In this document: positions 57,224 through 64,000 of the stretch, in pieces
How the letters are laid out: the number at the start of each line of letters is the position of its first letter
How positions within the stretch are numbered: the stretch's first letter is position 1
NCBI RefSeq assembly: GCF_022761125.1
Contig: NZ_JAKWJR010000005.1
Location: forward strand, 124,001-188,000
Direction of reading: 5' to 3'
Length of the DNA: 64,000 bases
From: Nocardioides sp. SR21
Lineage (GTDB): Bacteria; Actinomycetota; Actinomycetes; Propionibacteriales; Nocardioidaceae
The notes under the pieces: model-generated
The model's database searches: none
Seen by the model: only the letters and a program-made list of their open reading frames with translations
Told to the model about the DNA's origin: nothing
Program-made: the position numbers and the translations under genes

Positions 57224-59874
57224 GCTTCGTCCCCGTCACCGGCCCGGCGACCTTCCGCGCCGCCGAGCCGCCGCGGGACGGGGTCGTGGAGTTCACCGAC
57301 GACCGGCGCACGGTGAGCCTGCCGATCCGCGCCGCGCTGCCGGTGCTGACCAAGGCGCGCACCCGCGACGACCTGCACCCGACCGTCAGCCTGCTCTCCG
57401 GCGCCGCCCTCCTCGGCATGCGGATCGTCGCCGCCGGGAAGTTCGCGCCCGCGGGCAACCACTGGGCGGCCGCGGGGCTGGACCGCGACGACGAGGACCG
57501 CATCGCGATGCTCGCGAACGGCGCCGCCGAGGACGAGCGGCTGGTCCGCGACCTCGTCGACGCGATCGCCGACGCGATGCCGCGCGGGGCGCCGACCACG
57601 ACCGCGCGTCCGGTCCACCGCACGAACGCGCCGACGTTCGAGCAGCGCCTCCAGGCGAGGCTGGCCCGGCACCAGCGCCACGACCCGCGTGACCTGCCCC
57701 AGCTGGTGACGATCTCGCTGCGGGTCGAGGCCGACGAGGAGGAGCTGGTCGCGGGCGCCGTACGCCTCGTGCCGCAGGCCCACGACGAGCAGAACCCGCT
57801 CCACCTCTGCGACCTCGCGCTGCTGTGGACCGACAGCCCCGAGGAGCACGGCTTCGGCGAGCGTGCCCGCACCCACGCGACGATCGCGCTGCGTACGGCG
57901 GCCGACGCGTGGCCGGTGCTCGACCGGCTGCTCGAGCTGCGGGTGCCGGACGAGCTCGTGCTCGACACCGACGAGCTGGTCAGCCTCCTCGACGAGGGGG
58001 TCGGCGCCCTGCGCGGAGCCGGCGTCGACGTGCTGTGGCCCAGGAGCCTCGGGCGCGACCTCACCGCGACCACGGTCCTCGACCGCGCCGACCGGGCCGA
58101 CCGGGGGCCGCGCGAGGGGCCGCTGAACGAGCCGACGCTCGGCACCGAGGCGCTGTTCGCGTTCAACTGGCAGATCGCGGTGCACGGCGACCCGCTCACC
58201 CCCGAGGAGATGGACCAGCTCGCCCGCTCGGCGACCCCGCTGCTGCGGTTGCGCGGCAACTGGACCGTGGTCGACCCCTCGATCGCGAAGAAGGCGAAGA
58301 AGCGGCTGGTCCGCACCGTCCAGCCGGCCGAGGCGGTCGCCGCCGCGCTGACCGGCACCGTCCAGGTCGCCGACGTCGAGGAGCAGGTGATCGTCGGGGC
58401 GTCGCTGCTGAAGGTGCGCGAGCGGCTGCTCTCGGCCGCGACCCGCGACCCGGTCGACGCGCCGGCCGCGCTGCAGGCGACGCTGCGCGACTACCAGCGG
58501 CACGGGCTGACCTGGCTCGCCGAGATGACCGAGCTCGGGCTCGGCGCCTGCCTCGCCGACGACATGGGCCTCGGCAAGACGATCACCCTGATCGCCCTGC
58601 ACCTGCATCGTGCGCAGGGTCCGACGCTCGTGGTCTGTCCCGCCAGCCTGCTCGGCAACTGGGAGGACGAGGTACGCCGCTTCGCGCCCGGCGTGCCGGT
58701 CGTGCGGTTCCACGGCAGCTCGCGGGACCTCTCCGCCGCCGGGTCGGGCTTCGTGCTGACGACGTACGGCACCATGAGGAAGGACGCCGAGACGCTCGCG
58801 GCGGTGCCGTGGGACCTGGTCGTGGCCGACGAGGCGCAGCACGTGAAGAACCCCCGCACGTCCACCGCCCGCGCGCTCCGCTCGATCCCGAGCGCGGCCC
58901 GCGTCGCGCTGACGGGCACGCCCGTCGAGAACGACCTGACCGAGCTGTGGGCGATCCTCGACTGGACGACGCCGGGGCTGCTCGGCAGCCGCAACGCGTT
59001 CCGCCGGGCGTGGGCGGCGCCGATCGAGTCGGGGCTGGACCCGGCCAAGGCGCGGCAGTTCGCGGACCTGATCGGGCCGTTCCTGCTGCGCCGCCGCAAG
59101 TCCGATCCGGGCATCGCGCCGGAGCTGCCGCCGAAGACCGAGACCGATCACCCGCTGCGGCTGACCCGCGAGCAGGTGGTGCTCTACGAGTCGTTCGTCC
59201 GCGACACGATGGAGCGGATCGAGCGCGCCGGCCCCGGTGACGACGTCGCCCGTCGCGGCCTGGTGCTGATGCTGCTCACCGGGCTAAAGCAGATCTGCAA
59301 CCACCCGGCGCACTTCCTCAAGCAGAGCGCGACGAAGCTCAGCGGCCGCTCCGAGAAGGTCGACCTGCTCGACGAGCTGGTCGGCACGGTGCTGGCCGAG
59401 GACGGCGCGGTGCTGGTGTTCACGCAGTACGTCGCGATGGCGCGGCTGCTCGAGGCGCACCTGGCGCGGGCCGGCGTACCGCACCAGCTCCTGCACGGCG
59501 GCACGCCGGTGCGCGAGCGGGAGGCGATGGTGAAGCGCTTCCAGGCCGGCGAGGCGCCGGTGTTCCTGCTGTCGCTGAAGGCGGGTGGCACCGGCCTCAA
59601 CCTGACGCGCGCCGACCACGTCGTGCACGTGGACCGGTGGTGGAACCCCGCCGTCGAGGAGCAGGCGACCGACCGCGCCTACCGGATCGGGCAGACCAAG
59701 CCGGTGCAGGTGCACCGGATGATCACCCGCGGCACGATCGAGGAGAAGATCGCCGAGCTGCTGACCCGCAAGCGCGCGCTCGCCGACGCGGTGCTGGCCA
59801 ACGGCGAGGCTGCGCTGACCGAGCTCAGCAACGACGAGCTCCGCGACTTCGTGGCGCTGCGGAACGACCCATGA
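57220..59874 (+). CDS. SNF2 family DEAD/DEAH-box helicase
   Basis: 884 residues from GTG 57220. The N-terminal 420 residues are a bacterial SNF2-associated region. The helicase core then has LADDMGLGKTITLIALHLHR (I), TLVVCPASLLGNWEDEV (Ia), VVADEAQHVKNPRTSTARAL (II), ALTGTPVENDLTELWAILDW (III), GTGLNLTRADHVVHVDRWWN (V) and QATDRAYRIGQTK (VI), complete for ATP-driven translocation on DNA. It forms an operon with the SWIM protein, a pairing common in actinobacteria and thought to act in DNA repair or chromosome maintenance. Confidence 0.93.
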   Translation: MSFVPVTGPATFRAAEPPRDGVVEFTDDRRTVSLPIRAALPVLTKARTRDDLHPTVSLLSGAALLGMRIVAAGKFAPAGNHWAAAGLDRDDEDRIAMLANGAAEDERLVRDLVDAIADAMPRGAPTTTARPVHRTNAPTFEQRLQARLARHQRHDPRDLPQLVTISLRVEADEEELVAGAVRLVPQAHDEQNPLHLCDLALLWTDSPEEHGFGERARTHATIALRTAADAWPVLDRLLELRVPDELVLDTDELVSLLDEGVGALRGAGVDVLWPRSLGRDLTATTVLDRADRADRGPREGPLNEPTLGTEALFAFNWQIAVHGDPLTPEEMDQLARSATPLLRLRGNWTVVDPSIAKKAKKRLVRTVQPAEAVAAALTGTVQVADVEEQVIVGASLLKVRERLLSAATRDPVDAPAALQATLRDYQRHGLTWLAEMTELGLGACLADDMGLGKTITLIALHLHRAQGPTLVVCPASLLGNWEDEVRRFAPGVPVVRFHGSSRDLSAAGSGFVLTTYGTMRKDAETLAAVPWDLVVADEAQHVKNPRTSTARALRSIPSAARVALTGTPVENDLTELWAILDWTTPGLLGSRNAFRRAWAAPIESGLDPAKARQFADLIGPFLLRRRKSDPGIAPELPPKTETDHPLRLTREQVVLYESFVRDTMERIERAGPGDDVARRGLVLMLLTGLKQICNHPAHFLKQSATKLSGRSEKVDLLDELVGTVLAEDGAVLVFTQYVAMARLLEAHLARAGVPHQLLHGGTPVREREAMVKRFQAGEAPVFLLSLKAGGTGLNLTRADHVVHVDRWWNPAVEEQATDRAYRIGQTKPVQVHRMITRGTIEEKIAELLTRKRALADAVLANGEAALTELSNDELRDFVALRNDP

Positions 59875-60518
59875 GCTCGGTCCTCCACCCCCGGCTGGCG
59901 CCGCGGCGCTCGACCGCCCGGGCGTCGACGTGGTGGGGCAAGGCGTGGGTGCGTGCGATCGAGGAGGCGGCGTACGCCGAGTCCGACCTGGTCGCCTCGC
60001 GCACCCTCGCGCGCGGCGGGCACGTCGGGCAGATCTCGACCGAGCCGGGCCGGTTCGTCGCATCGGTCGAGGACCGGCGCGGGCTGTGGACGGTCGCCGG
60101 CGGCATCCCGGTGCTCGAGGACGCTGCCGTCTCCGCGCTCGTCGAGACGGTGGCCGCGGAGTCCGGGCGGGTCGCGGCGCTGCTCGCCGGCGAGCTGCCG
60201 TTCACCCTCGTCGAGCACGCCGAGGAGGCCGGGGTCGAGCTGCTGCCGTACGGCGGTGAGCTCTCGTCGACCTGCACCTGCGACCACTGGACCGACCCGT
60301 GCACGCACGCCCTCGCGGTGCTGCAGCAGCTGACCTGGCTGGTCGAGGCGGACCCGTTCGTGCTGCTCCAGCTGCGCGGGCTCCCGCGCGACGAGCTGCT
60401 GGGTCGGCTGCACGCGCGCACCGAGCCGGTCGAGGACGCGGACGTCGACCTCGACGCGGCGGTGGAGGCGGCGCTGTACGCCGCCCGCCTGCTCGGCGAC
60501 GCCGAGCCGCTGGGCTGA
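59871..60518 (+). CDS. SWIM zinc finger protein, 215 aa
   Basis: ATG 59871, overlapping the SNF2 stop by four bases. A DNA-binding-like N-terminus (RASTWWGKAWVRAIEEAAYA) precedes the SWIM motif CTCDHWTDPCTHALAVLQQL (CxC...CxH) at about residues 134-148. SWIM proteins next to SNF2 helicases are presumed to target the helicase. The rest is helical and acidic (EPVEDADVDLDAAVEAALYA). Confidence 0.9.
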   Translation: MSSVLHPRLAPRRSTARASTWWGKAWVRAIEEAAYAESDLVASRTLARGGHVGQISTEPGRFVASVEDRRGLWTVAGGIPVLEDAAVSALVETVAAESGRVAALLAGELPFTLVEHAEEAGVELLPYGGELSSTCTCDHWTDPCTHALAVLQQLTWLVEADPFVLLQLRGLPRDELLGRLHARTEPVEDADVDLDAAVEAALYAARLLGDAEPLG

Positions 60519-60534
60519 GCGCGAGCGCGTCCGC

Positions 60535-61086
60535 TCAGGGCCGCAGCGCCCCCAGCGCCATCCGGCTGAGCACCTCGCGCATCTGCGGGTCGGGGAGCAG
60601 CCCGCTGTGCGGGGTGGAGTTGATCAGCCCGAACGCCGCGTGCGCCATCGCCCGCGCTGTCGGGAGGTCGAGGCTCTCGTCGGTCAGCAGCAGCTGGCCG
60701 GCCCACAGGTCGACGTACTCCCGCTGCAGGCTGCGCACCCGCTCGCGCGCCTCGGCGGGGAGCGACTCCCAGTCGCGGTCCTGCACCACGATCAGCGGGC
60801 GGTGCCGCAGCGCGAAGTCGACGTGCCACTCGACGAGCGCCGCGAGCGGGTCCGCCTCCTGCGCGCGCTCGGTGCCGACGCGGAGCAGCTCCTCGCTGAT
60901 CGAGACCAGCATCTCGGCCAGCACCGCCTGCTTGGACGCGAAGTGCTTGTAGAGCGCAGGTCCGGAGATCCCGCACGCGGCGCCGATGTCGACCACCGAG
61001 ACCCCGTGGAACCCGCGCGCGGCGAACAGGTCGGCCGCGGTCGCGAGGATCTGGTCGCGGCGGCTGGTCTGCTCGGTCTGGGTCAC
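60535..61086 (-). CDS. TetR family regulator of the acyl-CoA carboxylase operon
   Basis: 183 residues from GTG 61086. HTH GVSVVDIGAACGISGPALYK, then HFASKQAVLAEMLV, and a TetR-type C-terminal helical domain. An 18-bp dyad six bases before its start is almost identical to one six bases before the accD start at 61673, so it very likely represses itself and the carboxylase operon. A TetR gene near accA1-accD1 is also found in mycobacteria, where the operon serves leucine breakdown. The likely inducer is an acyl-CoA or its product (inference). Confidence 0.9.
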   Translation of the reverse strand: MTQTEQTSRRDQILATAADLFAARGFHGVSVVDIGAACGISGPALYKHFASKQAVLAEMLVSISEELLRVGTERAQEADPLAALVEWHVDFALRHRPLIVVQDRDWESLPAEARERVRSLQREYVDLWAGQLLLTDESLDLPTARAMAHAAFGLINSTPHSGLLPDPQMREVLSRMALGALRP

Positions 61087-61093
61087 GACCTCA

Positions 61094-61111
61094 GGTTAGC
61101 GGTCACTAACC
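61094..61111 (-). promoter_or_regulatory. TetR operator before its own gene: GGTTAGTGACCGCTAACC
   Basis: Six bases separate the dyad from the GTG at 61088-61086. The outer arm also contains the TAG stop of the thioredoxin gene. Sixteen of 18 bases equal the element at 61648-61665. Confidence 0.75.
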
Positions 61112-61486
61112 CTGCGGGGCGCCGCCGTCCTGCTGCTCGGCCAGCTGGCGTCGTACGTCGTCCATGTCGAGGTCCTTGACCGCGGTGATCACCTGCTCGA
61201 GCGCCGGCGCGGGGAGCGCGCCCGGCTGGGCGAAGACGAGGATGCCCTCGCGGAACGCCATCAGCGTCGGGATCGAGGTGATCTGCGCGGCCGCGGCGAG
61301 CGACTGCTCGGCCTCGGTGTCGACCTTGCCGAAGACCACGTCCTGGTGCTGCTCGGCCGCGGCCTCGAACACCGGCGCGAACTGACGACACGGACCGCAC
61401 CACGCAGCCCAGAAGTCGACGAGCACGATGTCGTTCTCCACGACGGTCTGCTCGAAGGAGTCGGAGGTCAGGGCGATGGCGGTCAT
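61106..61486 (-). CDS. Thioredoxin
   Basis: 126 residues from ATG 61486. Active site FWAAWCGPCRQFAPVFEAAA (Cys 30, Cys 33), then VVFGKVDTEAEQSLAAAAQI with TSIPTLMAFREGILVFAQPG holding the cis-Pro. The C-terminal extension DLDMDDVRRQLAEQQDGG is longer than in standard TrxA. It serves as a general protein disulfide reductase. It lies upstream of the TetR gene on the same strand with the TetR operator spanning its stop codon. Confidence 0.92.
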   Translation of the reverse strand: MTAIALTSDSFEQTVVENDIVLVDFWAAWCGPCRQFAPVFEAAAEQHQDVVFGKVDTEAEQSLAAAAQITSIPTLMAFREGILVFAQPGALPAPALEQVITAVKDLDMDDVRRQLAEQQDGGAPQG

Positions 61487-61527
61487 GTGGTCCCAACGAC
61501 GGGTGGGTCCGGGATGTTCCGCGGGTC

Positions 61528-61617
61528 GGTTTCCCCGGTCGACCGGGGAATCTGTCACTTGACGGCCGTTGCAAACCCCAACAACCGTCGGATTACCCGG
61601 TCGACCGGGTATTCCGA
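61528..61617 (+). repeat. Palindrome-hairpin repeat family R2, copy C
   Basis: A 20-bp perfect palindrome (61531-61550, TTCCCCGGTC plus complement), then GTCACTTGACGGCCGTTGCA and a returning CAACCGTC, then an 18-bp palindrome (61594-61611, TACCCGGTC plus complement). Caps on both sides here, while copies A and B have one each. It lies between the divergent thioredoxin and accD genes. Confidence 0.8.
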
Positions 61618-61647
61618 CGCAGCGGAGAACCAGCCGGTGGACCCGCA

Positions 61648-61665
61648 GGTTAATGATCGCTAACC
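61648..61665 (+). promoter_or_regulatory. TetR operator before accD: GGTTAATGATCGCTAACC
   Basis: Six bases separate it from the GTG at 61673, leaving no room for a ribosome binding site, so the mRNA is probably leaderless. It differs from the element before the TetR gene at two of 18 bases. Confidence 0.75.
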
Positions 61666-61672
61666 TAGCCGG

Positions 61673-63196
61673 GTGAGCAACCTGAGGGAGCTGGTGGACG
61701 AGCTCCGCGACCGCCTGGCAGCAGCGAGGCAGGGCGGCAGCGAGGCGGCGCGGCAGAAGCACACGGACCGGGGCAAGCTGCTGGTGCGTGATCGGGTGGA
61801 CCGGCTGCTCGACCCGGGCAGTCCGTTCCTGGAGCTGAGCCCGCTGGCGGCGTACGACATGTACGGCGGGGGAGTGCCCAGCGCCGGCGTCGTGGCCGGC
61901 ATCGGGCGGGTCAGCGGCCGCGAGGTCGTGGTGGTCGCCAACGACGCGACCGTCAAGGGCGGCACGTACTACCCGATGACGGTCAAGAAGCACCTGCGCG
62001 CGCAGACGGTCGCGGCCGAGAACCGGCTGCCGTGCATCTACCTCGTCGACTCCGGCGGCGCGTTCCTGCCAATGCAGGACGAGGTGTTCCCCGACCGCGA
62101 GCACTTCGGCCGGATCTTCTTCAACCAGGCCAACCTGTCCGCGAAGGGCATTCCCCAGATCGCCAGCGTGATGGGCTCGTGCACCGCCGGCGGCGCCTAC
62201 GTCCCGGCGATGGCCGACGAGACCGTGATCGTGCGCAACCAGGGCACGATCTTCCTCGGCGGCCCGCCGCTGGTGAAGGCCGCGACCGGCGAGGTCGTGA
62301 CGGCCGAGGACCTCGGCGGCGGCGACGTCCACGCGCGTACGTCGGGCGTGGTCGACCACCTCGCCGAGGACGACGCGCACGCGCTGGCGATCGTCCGCAG
62401 CATCGTCGGCACCCTCGAGCGCCGGCCCGAGGGACCGTCGTACGAGATCGCGCCGGTCGAGGACCCGCACGACGACCCGAGCAGCATCTACGACGTCGTC
62501 CCGTCCGACACCCGCACGCCGTACGACGTCCGAGAGGTCATCAGAAGGGTCGTCGACGGCAGCCGGTTCCACGAGTTCAAGAAGCTGTACGGCGAGACGC
62601 TGGTGACCGGGTTCGCGCACATCTGGGGCCACCCGGTCGGCATCGTCGCCAACAACGGCATCCTCTTCAGCGAGTCCGCCCTCAAGGGCGCGCACTTCAT
62701 CGAGCTCTGCAACCAGCGCGGCATTCCGCTGGTGTTCCTGCAGAACATCACCGGCTTCATGGTCGGCCGCGAGTACGAGAACCGCGGCATCGCCCGCGAC
62801 GGCGCCAAGCTCGTCACCGCGGTCGCCTGCAGCGTCGTCCCGAAGTTCACCGTCGTCATCGGCGGGAGCTTCGGCGCCGGCAACTACGGGATGTGCGGGC
62901 GCGCCTACGACCCGCGCTTCCTCTGGATGTGGCCGAACGCGCGCATCTCCGTCATGGGCGGCGAGCAGGCCGCGAGCGTCCTCGCGACCGTCGCCGGCAA
63001 GCCGGACGACGAGGAGTTCAAGGCGCCGATCCGCGAGCAGTACGAGACCCAGGGCTCGCCGTACTACGCGACCGCCCGCCTCTGGGACGACGGCATCATC
63101 GACCCGGCCGACACCCGCCGCGTCCTCGGCATGGGCCTCGCGGCCGCCGCGAACGCCCCGATCCCGACGCCGTCGTACGGCGTCTTCCGGATGTGA
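61673..63196 (+). CDS. accD1: Acyl-CoA carboxylase beta subunit (carboxyltransferase), AccD1/methylcrotonyl-type
   Basis: 507 residues from GTG 61673. Carboxyltransferase core: [60 protein letters not shown] and [17 protein letters not shown] in the first half; [40 protein letters not shown] and [18 protein letters not shown] in the second. It transfers the carboxyl group from biotin to an acyl-CoA, most likely 3-methylcrotonyl-CoA in leucine breakdown (AccD1 group; inferred). It is followed by the biotin carboxylase gene and preceded by a TetR operator. Confidence 0.9.
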   Translation: MSNLRELVDELRDRLAAARQGGSEAARQKHTDRGKLLVRDRVDRLLDPGSPFLELSPLAAYDMYGGGVPSAGVVAGIGRVSGREVVVVANDATVKGGTYYPMTVKKHLRAQTVAAENRLPCIYLVDSGGAFLPMQDEVFPDREHFGRIFFNQANLSAKGIPQIASVMGSCTAGGAYVPAMADETVIVRNQGTIFLGGPPLVKAATGEVVTAEDLGGGDVHARTSGVVDHLAEDDAHALAIVRSIVGTLERRPEGPSYEIAPVEDPHDDPSSIYDVVPSDTRTPYDVREVIRRVVDGSRFHEFKKLYGETLVTGFAHIWGHPVGIVANNGILFSESALKGAHFIELCNQRGIPLVFLQNITGFMVGREYENRGIARDGAKLVTAVACSVVPKFTVVIGGSFGAGNYGMCGRAYDPRFLWMWPNARISVMGGEQAASVLATVAGKPDDEEFKAPIREQYETQGSPYYATARLWDDGIIDPADTRRVLGMGLAAAANAPIPTPSYGVFRM

Positions 63197-63201
63197 TCGG
63201 C

Positions 63202-64000
63202 ATGCAGACACTCCTCATCGCCAACCGCGGCGAGATCGCCCTGCGCGTCATGCGCACCGCCAGGCGGATGGGCATCCGCACCGTCGCGATCTACACCGAC
63301 CTCGACCGCACCGCGCCGCACGTGCGCGCCGCCGACGAGGCCCGGCACGTCGTGAGCTACCTCGACATCGACGCCGTCGTCGGCGCCGCGAAGGCCGCGA
63401 ACGCCGACGCCGTGCACCCCGGCTACGGCTTCCTGTCCGAGCGCTCGGCGTTCGCCAAGGCGCTCGAGGACGCCGGCATCACGCTCGTCGGCCCGACCGC
63501 CGACGTCATGGACGCGATGGGCCGCAAGGACGCCGCCCGCGAGATCGCGGTCGCCGCGGGCGTGCCCGTCGTGCCGCGCGGCGAGGACGCCGGGTTCCCG
63601 GTGCTGGTGAAGGCCGCGGCCGGTGGCGGCGGCAAGGGCATGCGCGTCGTGCGCGAGGAGGCCGAGCTCGAGGAGGCCAAGGCGGCTGCGGCCCGCGAGG
63701 CGCTGAGCGCCTTCGGCGACGACACCCTCCTCATCGAGAAGTACGTCGAGCGCGGCCGGCACATCGAGGTGCAGGTCATGGCCGACACCCACGGCAACGT
63801 CGTGCACGTCTTCGAGCGCGACTGCTCCACCCAGCGCCGGCACCAGAAGGTGCTGGAGGAGGCGCCCGCGCCGACCATCACCGACGAGGTCCGCGCGCTG
63901 GTCACCAGCAGCGCGGTCGCGCTGTCGAGGCACGTCGGCTACCGCAACGCCGGGACCGTGGAGTTCCTGCTCGACGACGCCACCGGCGAGGCGTACTTCC
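63202..64000 (+). CDS. accA1: Acyl-CoA carboxylase biotin carboxylase (alpha) subunit, partial
   Basis: ATG 63202; GTG 63193 is in frame and overlaps the accD1 stop. Only the first 266 residues are inside the window. Biotin carboxylase motifs: LLIANRGEIALRVMRTARRM, AVHPGYGFLSERSAFAKALE, VKAAAGGGGKGMRVVREEAE (ATP-grasp loop), YVERGRHIEVQVMADTHGNV and FERDCSTQRRHQKVLEEAPA. It carboxylates biotin with ATP and bicarbonate; the biotin carrier domain should lie past the edge. It forms one operon with accD1. Confidence 0.92.
   Translation, partial: MQTLLIANRGEIALRVMRTARRMGIRTVAIYTDLDRTAPHVRAADEARHVVSYLDIDAVVGAAKAANADAVHPGYGFLSERSAFAKALEDAGITLVGPTADVMDAMGRKDAAREIAVAAGVPVVPRGEDAGFPVLVKAAAGGGGKGMRVVREEAELEEAKAAAAREALSAFGDDTLLIEKYVERGRHIEVQVMADTHGNVVHVFERDCSTQRRHQKVLEEAPAPTITDEVRALVTSSAVALSRHVGYRNAGTVEFLLDDATGEAYF

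Overview
The window looks like a chromosomal segment of a high-GC Gram-positive actinobacterium, most likely of the Nocardioides/Nocardioidaceae type. This is inferred from very high GC with frequent GTG starts, LAL-type LuxR regulators, a mycothiol-dependent (maleylpyruvate isomerase-like) enzyme, a polyphosphate glucokinase, an AlkB-rubredoxin fusion with a downstream TetR gene, an AccD1/AccA1-type carboxylase pair, and a family of short intergenic repeats of the kind scattered through such genomes. I see no tRNA, rRNA, phage, insertion sequence or CRISPR array. It reads as ordinary chromosome with many small operons.

Layout. 0-11 kb is a membrane/stress block: an HdeD-like protein cut by the left edge, two large LAL LuxR regulators around a small membrane protein, a DUF1269 protein, an AI-2E-family exporter, a cardiolipin synthase-like phospholipase D protein and an unknown membrane protein. 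Palindromes of the form CACCCG-N2-3-CGGGTG recur in front of these genes. 11-22 kb carries efflux and its regulators: a PadR-DUF1048-ABC operon, two MMPL transporters with TetR and MarR regulators, malic enzyme, and an AbiEi/DUF559-type protein lying between two copies of a palindromic repeat. 22-31 kb holds polyphosphate glucokinase, a DinB-like enzyme, a 1381-residue secreted Ig/cadherin-like repeat protein, alkane monooxygenase-rubredoxin with a TetR gene, and a diiron desaturase-like protein coupled to a one-domain cadherin-like protein.

31-50 kb is mixed metabolism and cell envelope: two MFS exporters (one just beyond 50 kb), PPOX/GNAT/VOC proteins, formyltetrahydrofolate deformylase, a VanY-like lipoprotein, quinone reductase, an M13 peptidase, a group of small secreted proteins including a collagen-like one and two paralogues, a RecQ helicase with a phosphoribosyltransferase-like tail, a CDP-glycerol transferase, and a divergent oxidoreductase pair sharing a KstR-type operator. 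52-57 kb is a nitrogen-oxide cluster: DUF2249, a winged-helix regulator, an NnrS-like protein and a giant membrane-anchored copper nitrite reductase. 57-60.5 kb is a SNF2 helicase-SWIM pair. 60.5-64 kb is a TetR regulator, thioredoxin and the carboxylase pair AccD/AccA (AccA cut by the right edge). An almost identical operator sits at the same distance before the TetR and AccD start codons.

The most unusual features are the two intergenic repeat families. In one, the repeat sits exactly at the 3' end of genes and supplies all or part of their stop codons; a related string also appears to form the linker of the AlkB-rubredoxin fusion. The other combines a perfect palindrome with a TTGCA-containing hairpin and flanks a nuclease-like gene.
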